DNA of 7,248 nt from Cellvibrionaceae bacterium (GCA_025800435.1 JAOXRV010000070.1:1-7248); one strand, 5' to 3'; shown: positions 1 through 6,661, numbered from the stretch's first letter. A program made the numbers and translations. The notes: generated by a model not told the origin, from the sequence alone.

Positions 1-8
1 AGCGCAGC

Positions 9-1415
9 CTAAATAATTTTGGAGTAGCGCGGCCCAGACTCGCTGCTGGCAATAACATCGCTGCTGTCGCTGGATTTGAGGTAGGCGTCAAACTCCATGC
101 ACACCCGGCGGATCAGTAGCCGCCCGCCGCTGCTGACGCGGAGACCTTTATGATCGAGACGATCGAGCAGTCCATCTTCAAGCAGGGGTTGTAAGCGTGT
201 TAATACCGGGGCGAAGTAGTCGTTAAAATCGATATTGTACAGGGTTTCAATGGAGTCGTAGTCCAGCTCAAACTGGCAGATCAAGCGGTTGATAATATGC
301 TGGCGCAGCAGGTCGTCTTGGCTCAGCTGCAGGCCTTTGGCAATTGGCAGTTTACCGGCCTCCAGATCGCGGCTATAGGCGGGAATCTGCTTGTGGTTTT
401 GCACATAGATATTATCGATGGCGCTGATGGAAGACACCCCAAAAGCAAACATATCGCAGTCGCCATAGGTGGCATAGCCCTGAAAGTTGCGCTGTAAGCT
501 GCCGTTGTCCTGGGCCTTACACAGCTCGTCCTCGGGTTTGGCAAAGTGATCCATGCCTATGTATACATAGCCGGCCTCGGTCAGGGTGTCGATCGCCAGG
601 TGAAGCATATTGAGCTTGGTTTCAGCGCTGGGCAGGGCGCTGGCATCCATCTGCCGCTGGGTTTTAAACAAATGGGGCAGGTGGGCATAGTTAAACAAGG
701 ATAGGCGATCCGGGCTCAACTCGATAACCTGGGCCAGGGTGGTGGCGATGGTGTCGATGGTTTGGAAAGGCAGGCCGTAAATCAGATCCATACTGATCGA
801 CTGAAACTGTTCGGCGCGGGCGCGCTCTACCAGAGCGCCGACTTCCTCGGGGCTGTTAAAGCGGTTGACCGCGGTTTGCACCTGGGGGTCAAAGTCCTGT
901 ACCCCCATGCTCAAACGGTTAAAGCCCAGTTCTCGCAGCAAGCCAATGGTATCTGCGCCAGTGCTGCCCGGGTGCAATTCAATGGAGTATTCGCCATAGT
1001 CTACCGGTTTAAAGTGCTGCCAGGTTTTGGCCACCAAGGCTTTCATCTGCTCGTGGCTGATATAGGTGGGGGTGCCACCACCCCAGTGCAGCTGCTTAAC
1101 CGGGCGCTCAGGATCGAGCAGGGCTGCAATCCGCTCAATTTCGATATGCAGGGCATCCAGATAGGGCTGGGCGCGTTTTTTGTTAGCGGTAACAATCTTA
1201 TTACAGCCGCAGTAGTAACAAATGGTGTCGCAAAATGGGATATGAAAATACAGCGACAGCGGCCGTGCAGTGGCGTTGCTGCGGGCGATGGCCTGATCCA
1301 GCTGGGCGCGGCTGAAGGCCTCGTTAAATTGGGGCGCGGTGGGGTAGGAGGTGTAGCGCGGGCCAGCCAAGTCATGGCGTTTAATCAGCTCCGCATCCCA
1401 GCTTACTTTGGTCAT
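9..1415 (-). CDS. hemN: Oxygen-independent coproporphyrinogen III oxidase (HemN)
   Basis: This is a radical-SAM enzyme that decarboxylates coproporphyrinogen III to protoporphyrinogen IX in heme synthesis without using oxygen; it acts in the cytoplasm. The 468-residue protein is complete and close to the usual HemN length (about 455-460). Near the N-terminus is the family stretch GPRYTSYPTAPQF. The cluster-binding CxxxCxxC motif is at C62, C66 and C69, followed by C71. These positions, and the preceding Y56, match those known to bind the 4Fe-4S cluster and SAM in the E. coli enzyme. The radical-SAM glycine motif GGGTPT is at 112-117. This set separates true HemN from the shorter HemW-like relatives, which lack the extra cysteine. 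An AAGG Shine-Dalgarno lies 9 bases before the ATG. An FNR-like box and a fitting -10 element lie upstream (1477-1518), so induction at low oxygen is likely. The gene stands alone in its transcription unit within this window. Confidence 0.97.
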   Translation of the reverse strand: MTKVSWDAELIKRHDLAGPRYTSYPTAPQFNEAFSRAQLDQAIARSNATARPLSLYFHIPFCDTICYYCGCNKIVTANKKRAQPYLDALHIEIERIAALLDPERPVKQLHWGGGTPTYISHEQMKALVAKTWQHFKPVDYGEYSIELHPGSTGADTIGLLRELGFNRLSMGVQDFDPQVQTAVNRFNSPEEVGALVERARAEQFQSISMDLIYGLPFQTIDTIATTLAQVIELSPDRLSLFNYAHLPHLFKTQRQMDASALPSAETKLNMLHLAIDTLTEAGYVYIGMDHFAKPEDELCKAQDNGSLQRNFQGYATYGDCDMFAFGVSSISAIDNIYVQNHKQIPAYSRDLEAGKLPIAKGLQLSQDDLLRQHIINRLICQFELDYDSIETLYNIDFNDYFAPVLTRLQPLLEDGLLDRLDHKGLRVSSGGRLLIRRVCMEFDAYLKSSDSSDVIASSESGPRYSKII

Positions 1416-1476
1416 TCGGGGGTGCCTTGGGTAGAGATCGTCGAGATGCCGGTTTTCCGGTCTAGTCAGGGGCGCT

Positions 1477-1482
1477 AGTGTA
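1477..1482 (-). promoter_or_regulatory. Candidate -10 element of the hemN promoter
   Basis: On the minus strand this reads TACACT, 4 of 6 against TATAAT. It has no good -35 hexamer, as expected where an FNR-type activator sits over the -35 region. The predicted start is about 1470, giving a leader of about 55 bases before the hemN ATG. The leader contains a small CCGG-AAAA-CCGG hairpin at 1449-1460 of unknown meaning. Confidence 0.5.
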
Positions 1483-1504
1483 CAGCCTCAGGGGCGGTCG
1501 GGCG

Positions 1505-1518
1505 CTGACCTATATCAA
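1505..1518 (-). promoter_or_regulatory. Candidate FNR/Anr box upstream of hemN
   Basis: The plus-strand reading CTGAC-CTAT-ATCAA matches the known FNR/Anr consensus TTGAT-N4-ATCAA at 8 of 10 positions; the half nearest the small-ORF side is perfect. Its centre (1511.5) falls exactly at -41.5 if transcription starts at 1470, the position predicted from the -10 box at 1477-1482. That is the classical class II activator position. hemN is a known FNR/Anr target in enterics and pseudomonads. The box is seen in the sequence; its use is inferred. Confidence 0.6.
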
Positions 1519-1562
1519 TGCGCGTTGGTTGGAAAATATACAGCATTAGGCGACAAATGGGT

Positions 1563-1587
1563 AGTTTGATCGGTACATGCTCAAACT
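1563..1587. promoter_or_regulatory. Perfect 7-bp dyad, possible operator
   Basis: AGTTTGA at 1563-1569 and TCAAACT at 1581-1587 are perfect inverted repeats separated by 11 bases. The dyad is centred at 1575, about 49 bases upstream of the transcription start predicted from the TATAAT at 1612-1617. That is a plausible place for an activator or repressor of the rightward promoter. Its half-site spacing does not fit FNR (TTGA-N6-TCAA). The regulator is unknown, and 7-bp arms could arise by chance. Confidence 0.35.
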
Positions 1588-1589
1588 GC

Positions 1590-1617
1590 TTTTCTTTTGT
1601 GCATCGGCGGCTATAAT
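1590..1617 (+). promoter_or_regulatory. Sigma70-type promoter reading toward the 39-codon ORF
   Basis: A consensus -10 box TATAAT lies at 1612-1617, followed by a GC-rich discriminator (GCGCCCC) like that of strong stringently controlled promoters. A poor -35 match, TTTTCT at 1590-1595, lies 16 bases upstream, so activation may be needed. The predicted start is near 1624. The promoter is divergent from hemN and its only downstream frame on this strand is 1671-1790. Confidence 0.55.
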
Positions 1618-1633
1618 GCGCCCCAAATCGCAG

Positions 1634-1649
1634 TACTGCACAGGCAGTA
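1634..1649 (+). other. Small leader hairpin before the 39-codon ORF
   Basis: TACTGC and GCAGTA form a 6-bp stem around the loop ACAG, within the predicted 5' leader (about 1624-1670). It overlaps a 10-bp palindrome, GCAGTACTGC, at 1630-1639, so the two could be alternative pairings. It ends 10 bases before the Shine-Dalgarno GAGG. It could be a translation-control or stability element, or a DNA operator just downstream of the start site. Confidence 0.3.
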
Positions 1650-1670
1650 GCTTCTAGATGAGGTCAAAGT

Positions 1671-1790
1671 ATGAGGCGCATGCAGAGTAAAATTCTACTT
1701 TTAATTCGCAACCATCGGGTTATTACCCAGGGCCGCATCGGCGGGCACCTGGGGCGCAGTGGTTTAGATCACAACGGCTATTGGTTTTAG
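1671..1790 (+). CDS. Putative 39-residue basic small protein, unknown function
   Basis: The frame starts MRRMQSKILLLIRNHRV and ends in an aromatic tail GYWF just before TAG. A GAGG Shine-Dalgarno (1660-1663) sits 7 bases before the ATG, an in-frame TGA at 1659 closes the frame upstream, and a TATAAT box lies about 55 bases upstream of the start codon. The protein is basic (many Arg, few acids). It has a short hydrophobic run KILLLI around residues 7-12, too short to span a membrane, and a Gly/Arg-rich second half. I do not recognise a family. It could be a real small protein, a leader peptide, or a chance frame inside a regulatory RNA. It ends 29 bases from the convergent porin gene's stop; no clear terminator follows. 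Promoter plus ribosome site plus isolated position make it better than a random short frame. Confidence 0.5.
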   Translation: MRRMQSKILLLIRNHRVITQGRIGGHLGRSGLDHNGYWF

Positions 1791-1819
1791 TTACCCTAGT
1801 GTACTGAGCCAGAAGTTGC

Positions 1820-3016
1820 TTAGAACCGCAAAGAGGCCGAGAAGGCGAATAAGTGCCAGTCTTCCCGGTCGCGGCTGGGGTCTGGGTTTTCCAGTCGCGA
1901 CAGCCAGCCGGTGCCTTTTACCTGGTGCAGCTCGGCCCCCAGCATCAGGTTTTCGCTGACATCCCAGCGCAAGCCGAGCGTCCAATCCTTGGCGTAGCGG
2001 GAGTGGTCCGGCAGCCCTGTCTGTGCGGCGAACTGCTTGCCGTCTTCATCCTTGTCGTTCCAAACCAAGTTGTCATAGCGCAGATAGGCCTCCCAGTCGC
2101 TGTTTAGGCGGCGGGTGTACTGCACAAAATAGCTGCTGCCGGTGGCCTTGCCCTGAACTTCGGGAGCGCCGGCAAGGGCTGCAAATTGGCTCACCCGGCG
2201 ACGCGCAAACTCGCCGCTGAGGGTCCAGTTTTCGGCGTTGTACTCGGCAAAGGCGATGGTGGGCTTAAAAGTGAGGCCGGCGCCGAGCATAATATCCATC
2301 GCCGCCGGTTTGTAATCCAACTTGATCGAGCCGCTCACCAGGCCCATACGAATCCTATCCAGGTCGTAGTTGTAGATTAGGCGCGCCAGCCAGGAATCTC
2401 TATCCCCCTCTAGCCTGCCGGCTAGGTCGGCAAAAAACAGGGCCGGTTCTAAATCGGGGTCGCGGGTGCGAGGCTTGAGTTTAAACAGTTGCAAATCGAT
2501 GCCGCTGTTAGCGAATTCTTTTTGCAAATACAGCATGCCGCCATCGGCACTTAGGGCCAGGTTGCGATTCACATCAAAGTAGATGGATTGGGGTAGCAAA
2601 ATACTGGGCCGGGTATGGGCCACATCGCGGGTGTCGTTATACATGCCAAAGGGGTTTAAGATGCGCCCCAGGCGCAGCCCGGCGGTGCTGTCGTCGCCTT
2701 GCCAAAATGCGTAATCGGCAAAAAGGTAATCCGCTCGAAGTTTGCCATCGTCGGTGGCACCGGCGTCGCGTAACAAGATTTGGCCGGCCACTTTAAAGCG
2801 TGGGGTTGCTTGCCAAAGGCCGTTTAGGCCTATCTCGTAAAACTCAAAGCTACCGTCTTCAGAATCGCCAAAAAAATTATTGTGATCACTGTATAGAAAA
2901 TTCTGGGTGGCAAAGCCGTGCACTTGCAGCTTGCCAAAGTCATCGGCAAGGGCGCTGCTTAGGCTGGCGATGCCCAGGACAGCGGCGCTAACAATTGATT
3001 TGATTGCTGTTTTCAT
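1820..3016 (-). CDS. Outer-membrane porin-like beta-barrel protein
   Basis: The 398-residue protein begins with a Sec signal peptide (positive MKTAIK, hydrophobic core, cleavage predicted after A24 in SALA-DDFG). The mature chain is rich in alternating polar/hydrophobic strands with Tyr, Trp and Phe. It ends in ASLRF, a terminal phenylalanine typical of barrels inserted by the BAM machinery. Sequences such as GKLQVHGFATQNFLYSD at the start and LRLGRILNPFGMYN resemble porins and porin-like channels in which the first strand follows directly after cleavage. I infer diffusion or uptake of a solute; no substrate can be named. It is the last gene of the three-gene operon, and its ATG overlaps the previous stop as ATGA (3013-3016), implying coupled translation. 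The best ribosome site, AAGG, is far (13 bases). Its partner genes suggest that the channel feeds a periplasmic sensing system. The exact porin family is uncertain. Confidence 0.82.
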   Translation of the reverse strand: MKTAIKSIVSAAVLGIASLSSALADDFGKLQVHGFATQNFLYSDHNNFFGDSEDGSFEFYEIGLNGLWQATPRFKVAGQILLRDAGATDDGKLRADYLFADYAFWQGDDSTAGLRLGRILNPFGMYNDTRDVAHTRPSILLPQSIYFDVNRNLALSADGGMLYLQKEFANSGIDLQLFKLKPRTRDPDLEPALFFADLAGRLEGDRDSWLARLIYNYDLDRIRMGLVSGSIKLDYKPAAMDIMLGAGLTFKPTIAFAEYNAENWTLSGEFARRRVSQFAALAGAPEVQGKATGSSYFVQYTRRLNSDWEAYLRYDNLVWNDKDEDGKQFAAQTGLPDHSRYAKDWTLGLRWDVSENLMLGAELHQVKGTGWLSRLENPDPSRDREDWHLFAFSASLRF

Positions 3017-3495
3017 CGAATTTCTAAAACCTTTACATTTTGGCCAATGTTCCGTTTGCTTATATAGCCAATGGCATTATCTGTTTCGCTAATCAGTTTC
3101 AGCATTTCTTGCTCGGAGTTGACTACCGTTGGTGCCAAGCCCGTGCCTGAGTAGACTCGCCTGTCCCAGATGCGCCGAAGGTTATAGGGGTAGGTGCGCA
3201 ACACTTTTTTGGTGAATAGGATGTGCAGAGGGTTATTGTCTTTTAAAACAAATACCTGTATTTGGTTGCCGTTGCGCCAGCTGCGGGTGCGCATGCCAAA
3301 GATAGACTTTAAGCGGCTGACGTTTAGGTCAGAGGTGTCCGCCCCTAAATTGGCAATAACCGCGATATTGTTAACATCATCTTGGGCTATCGCCTGCGGG
3401 AAAAAATTAACTAACAGCGCAAGTATTAACAGCCAGGGTGGCCGCCACTTGTGCTTGAGTCGGTATAAACACATGAAGGGTATTCGCATATCCAT
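3013..3495 (-). CDS. Small secreted PstS-like (phosphate-type) substrate-binding protein
   Basis: This is a 160-residue protein with an N-terminal signal sequence: basic residues K14-R18, a hydrophobic core at 21-33, and likely cleavage after A37 (AIA-QDD). The mature part of about 123 residues follows the pattern of a known group of short PstS-related proteins. It has an Asn-containing first strand (IAVIAN), then LKSIFGMRTRSWRNGNQIQVF at 62-82, where families have IFxG...W.nG, with F94 and W110. These are followed by YSGTGLAP (115-122) and the end motif AIGYI (141-145). Full PstS proteins are about 320 residues with two lobes, so this is roughly a single-lobe version and may not bind ligand as PstS does. 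It lies 3 bases after the GGDEF-EAL stop and overlaps the porin start. Three in-frame ATGs (residues 1, 3, 8) lack a good ribosome site, so the exact start is uncertain. I infer a sensing partner of the upstream enzyme rather than an ABC transporter subunit, since no permease or ATPase is near. Confidence 0.78.
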   Translation of the reverse strand: MDMRIPFMCLYRLKHKWRPPWLLILALLVNFFPQAIAQDDVNNIAVIANLGADTSDLNVSRLKSIFGMRTRSWRNGNQIQVFVLKDNNPLHILFTKKVLRTYPYNLRRIWDRRVYSGTGLAPTVVNSEQEMLKLISETDNAIGYISKRNIGQNVKVLEIR

Positions 3496-3498
3496 AAC

Positions 3499-6393
3499 TT
3501 ATTGTAAGAGGGTATCCCCTTGGCGGGGGTGCTCAAACTGTGAGCCGGCGCCAGAGGATATCTCAGTTTTAATTGCTGGGCTAGGCTTGCCGATGTGATA
3601 ACCCTGAGCATAATCAACCCCGAGCTTGGCGATTAGCTCAAGTGAGGCCTGGTCTTCTACAAACTCAGCAATGGTTTTTTTGCCCAGGCCCTGGGCCACA
3701 TCGTTAATGGCTTTTACAAATAGGTAATCTTCCTTGCTGTTGGCCAGGTTGCGTACAAAGGCGCCATCAATCTTGACAAAGTCCACTGGAAACTCGCGCA
3801 GGTAAAACCAAGAGGAGTAGCCGATGCCAAAGTCATCAATTGAAAACTGGTAGCCGAAGCCCTTGCAGCTGCTGATGATATCGGCAGAGGTTTTAATATC
3901 TTCAACCGCCGCGGTCTCGGTCAGCTCAAAAATAAAGCGGCCGTTAAGTTCTGGGTTGTCTTTAATACACTGTTTTAGGTAGGCAATAAACTCGGTGTTG
4001 GCAAGGGATTTTGCAGAGATGTTAACCGCTATATTTAAGTCTTCGCCAGCGTGTAAAAACCTGCGTAAATCTTTGATCGCCTGGCGTACTACATATTGAT
4101 CCAATTCTAAAATCAGGCCGGTTTGCTCGGCCACTGGAATAAAATCTGACGGCGGCAGTATATTGCCTTGCTCATCGAGCATTCTCACCAGCGCCTCGTG
4201 GTGAGAGATGGTATTGGCCTTGATGTTGTAAATTGGCTGGTAGTGCAGAATAAATGCCTGTTTGTCGAGCGCCTGCTGAATGCGTGCACGCCAATCCACC
4301 GTTTTTACCAACTCGCCTTTGGTGCTGGTGTCGGCAGAGAAAATTTCCCAGTTGCTGCGGCCGTTGTTACGGGCCTTGGCCTTGTACATCGCCAGGTCCA
4401 CATTGGCCATTAGGTCGTCTATATCGAGGCCGTGGCGGGGGAACTCGACTATGCCAATACTGATCGAGATCTTGTGCCGCACATCATTGAGCCGAACCTC
4501 GATATCCGCGACGATATCACACAGCTTTTGGGCCATGGCTAAAATACCGTCGTCGCTGATTTCTTCGGTAATTAGGGCAAATTCATCACCGCCGAGGCGA
4601 GAGAAAACATCGATATTGCGCACGCCCATGGATAGCCGTGAGGCCACCTCACATAAAAGTGCATCACCGGCCGGGTGGCCAGAGGTGTCGTTGATCAACT
4701 TAAACTGGTCGATATCAAAGAAAAACAGGGCGCCCTCTCGCTGGTTGCGCTGGCAGCGCGCCAGTATTTGCTTAAACTCACGCTGAAAGTGGCGGCGGTT
4801 GTAGAGCTTGGTCAGGTGGTCGTGATCGGCCAGCCAAGCCAGGTTATCCTCGGCCGCTTTGCGCGCGGTCAGGTCGACCCCAACCGATAAAATCATTTTG
4901 GATTTATCTGGCAGCAGGTTGTGCTGCCACTGGATATAATGCAACTTATTGCCCAGCAGCACCTCTTGCTCATAGTGCAGCTCAAGGCGATTGCCATCGA
5001 CCAAATCGAGAAAATCCTGTTGCAGGCGCTCGTTATTGTCACTTTGAAAGCAATCAAAAAAGTTAATTCCCGGGGGCTGGCGCTGGATCTGGGGTGACAT
5101 GCCCAATAGACTGCTGGTCTCGTTGTTCAACAGTTGGATCTGGCCCTGTTTATCCTGGGTGAGGATGATCGCCTGGACGTTATTGATCAAGGTGTTGGCA
5201 AAGTTGCGCTGGGTGAGTAATTCGCGGCTGCGTATTTTAAGGCCCTGGGTGCGCTCTTGTACCTGCTGGTCCAGCTCAGCCAGTTTCTCCGCCAGAATGA
5301 TGCTGGATTCGTGCAATTTGTGAATTTCATTACGCAGCGCCTTGGGCTTGTACTCGATCCTGGGCAGTAGCGAGAGCCGGTCGCCGCGGTTGCGGGCCAG
5401 CTCGGGAAGAATGGCAGCAACCTGGCGCAGCTGATTCATCGGCCGCCATAGAATCCACAGCAATGCCATCTCGGCGCTGATTAAAATAATTAAGGCAGCG
5501 ATAATCAGGGTGCGAATGGTTGAGTTAAGGTTGTTTAGCTCGGCGCTCACGTCCTCAAGGATAACCACCGAGGCCTGGGTTTCTAGGCCTGGGCTGTCGA
5601 GCAAGATCAGCGCCGATTCGAGGCTGCGTTTATTAACATTATCGATAACCCGGCTTTGATTGAGCGCCGAAAATTCATGTTGCTGGCTCAGCTGTTGCAG
5701 GGCCTCAAACGCCTTGGGGCCACCGGTAAGGGCGACAATATGGCGTTGCCAGTTGGGCAGCAGGCGAGTTTCCACCAGCTCATTGAGGCTGCTGCTTGGT
5801 ATTAAAATACCCACGTCTGCGGCGGTGGAGGTTTGAAACTCAATAACCGCATCCACTAGGGATTTAACCAGGATCATTACGCCATTTTGCTGGCTGTCAA
5901 TCAATACTGGGGTGGCGACAATTTGCCAGCAGGAGTTGCGGCACATAATTCTGCTTACCGGCGACTCGGCCTGGTAGACATCATCCAGCCACTGGGGCGG
6001 CAGAAGTTTGGCTATGGCGGGCATGCCCAGCTGCAGCCAGGGCTCACGTTCGCTGCCGTATAGCAATAGGGCATCCACTTCCCATTCAAAATTTAGCAGA
6101 TCCCAGTTTTGCACGGCCACCTGCTCAAGGCGTTTGCGCAAGCTCTGTTGTGGGTCGCCCTGGCTGGCTAGGCCCTGTAGGTGGCCGGCTAAGTGGAGCA
6201 GTTGGATTTGAATGGATTCAAGTGCGGTGTTAATGGAACGCTGGCGGTCTTTAAGTATCCGATCGCGCTCGTTGAGGAAGGTCTGCTCTAGGTTCTGCTG
6301 GCCAAAATAGGTGATCAAGCCTATTCCTGTGCATAGGATTACGCTAACGCTTAGCGCCACCTGCCATTTTAAACTTAGAAAGCCCCGTCGCAT
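3499..6393 (-). CDS. Membrane-bound GGDEF-EAL cyclic-di-GMP enzyme with periplasmic sensor and PAS domain
   Basis: The 964-residue protein sits in the inner membrane and is predicted to make and/or degrade cyclic-di-GMP. Order: TM helix about 9-30; periplasmic sensor about 31-292, Cache-like by pattern, with a Cys pair C151/C155; TM helix about 293-316; a linker and coiled coil about 317-395; PAS-like domain about 396-512; GGDEF domain about 520-685; EAL domain about 700-940. The cyclase motif GGDEF is intact at 601-605, and the inhibitory I-site RxxD is present at R592-D595, five residues before it. In the EAL domain every metal and catalytic position known from RocR is present with matching spacing: E733 (EAL), N791, E823, D853, D854, K874, E910, Q930, plus the loop-6 glutamate E826. 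Neither domain shows signs of decay, so it could be bifunctional. It is first in an operon with a periplasmic binding protein and a porin. Only a weak AAGAG ribosome site precedes the ATG. Confidence 0.97.
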   Translation of the reverse strand: MRRGFLSLKWQVALSVSVILCTGIGLITYFGQQNLEQTFLNERDRILKDRQRSINTALESIQIQLLHLAGHLQGLASQGDPQQSLRKRLEQVAVQNWDLLNFEWEVDALLLYGSEREPWLQLGMPAIAKLLPPQWLDDVYQAESPVSRIMCRNSCWQIVATPVLIDSQQNGVMILVKSLVDAVIEFQTSTAADVGILIPSSSLNELVETRLLPNWQRHIVALTGGPKAFEALQQLSQQHEFSALNQSRVIDNVNKRSLESALILLDSPGLETQASVVILEDVSAELNNLNSTIRTLIIAALIILISAEMALLWILWRPMNQLRQVAAILPELARNRGDRLSLLPRIEYKPKALRNEIHKLHESSIILAEKLAELDQQVQERTQGLKIRSRELLTQRNFANTLINNVQAIILTQDKQGQIQLLNNETSSLLGMSPQIQRQPPGINFFDCFQSDNNERLQQDFLDLVDGNRLELHYEQEVLLGNKLHYIQWQHNLLPDKSKMILSVGVDLTARKAAEDNLAWLADHDHLTKLYNRRHFQREFKQILARCQRNQREGALFFFDIDQFKLINDTSGHPAGDALLCEVASRLSMGVRNIDVFSRLGGDEFALITEEISDDGILAMAQKLCDIVADIEVRLNDVRHKISISIGIVEFPRHGLDIDDLMANVDLAMYKAKARNNGRSNWEIFSADTSTKGELVKTVDWRARIQQALDKQAFILHYQPIYNIKANTISHHEALVRMLDEQGNILPPSDFIPVAEQTGLILELDQYVVRQAIKDLRRFLHAGEDLNIAVNISAKSLANTEFIAYLKQCIKDNPELNGRFIFELTETAAVEDIKTSADIISSCKGFGYQFSIDDFGIGYSSWFYLREFPVDFVKIDGAFVRNLANSKEDYLFVKAINDVAQGLGKKTIAEFVEDQASLELIAKLGVDYAQGYHIGKPSPAIKTEISSGAGSQFEHPRQGDTLLQ

Positions 6394-6402
6394 CGGTTGA
6401 TT

Positions 6403-6444
6403 ATCTCTTAACTGCGGCCTAAATTACTCTTTACCCTAAGAGAT
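6403..6444. repeat. 8-bp inverted repeat upstream of the GGDEF-EAL gene
   Basis: ATCTCTTA (6403-6410) and TAAGAGAT (6437-6444) are perfect inverted copies whose centres are 34 bases apart. The proximal copy covers the weak ribosome site of the GGDEF-EAL gene (AAGAG on the minus strand). A second, shorter pairing CTCTT/AAGAG at 6427-6442 competes with it. If transcribed leftward, the distal arm could pair with and mask the ribosome site; it could equally be a paired protein-binding site. Function is inferred. Confidence 0.3.
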
Positions 6445-6567
6445 TGCCTAGCGCTTGGGGGAACCTGTGCAGCTGCCTTCCAGTTCGGACCCGGCCCGAG
6501 ACATAAGGTGGATTTACCGCGCCCCCCATTTGTTTGCCTTAGGGTTTATCAGCAGCAACTTCCTTAT

Positions 6568-6609
6568 TAACCAGCATCATTCTAATACAATAGTTCTGGT
6601 TAGTAACCA
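6568..6609. promoter_or_regulatory. Cluster of three TAACCA half-sites, possible operator
   Basis: TGGTTA-G-TAACCA is a perfect 13-base odd palindrome at 6597-6609. A third copy, TAACCAG at 6568-6574, is inverted relative to CTGGTTA at 6596-6602 (7 bp, perfect). The cluster surrounds the TAGAAT/TACAAT promoter-like sequences at 6582-6591. A repressor or activator site for the GGDEF-EAL operon is plausible. No known regulator is recognised from this half-site. Confidence 0.35.
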
Positions 6610-6661
6610 TAATGGATACAAAATGACTCTATTTATGGGTAAAAGCCAGGGCTAAAATTGA

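Noticed and set aside
762..1478. Long plus-strand open frame (238 codons) opposite hemN
   Set aside because: It lies antisense to a certain hemN, shows no domain or plausible ribosome site, and is explained by the GC-biased codons of the real gene.
1563..1587. FNR site for the rightward promoter
   Set aside because: The TTGA and TCAA halves are 11 bases apart rather than 6, so it does not fit FNR/CRP family spacing.
1475..1804. 9-bp direct repeat CTAGTGTAC at 1475-1483 and 1796-1804
   Set aside because: It is short, has no flanking homology or mobile-element features, and is compatible with chance.
3194..3598. 134-codon plus-strand frame across the binding-protein/GGDEF-EAL junction
   Set aside because: It overlaps two well-supported minus-strand genes and has no recognisable features.
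4280..4786. 168-codon plus-strand frame opposite the GGDEF domain
   Set aside because: It is antisense to an intact conserved domain; its composition (Arg/Ser-rich) is typical of a shadow frame.
6455..6655. 66-codon plus-strand frame in the intergenic region
   Set aside because: It starts with TTG without a Shine-Dalgarno, its composition is unremarkable, and it overlaps the likely promoter region of the minus-strand operon.
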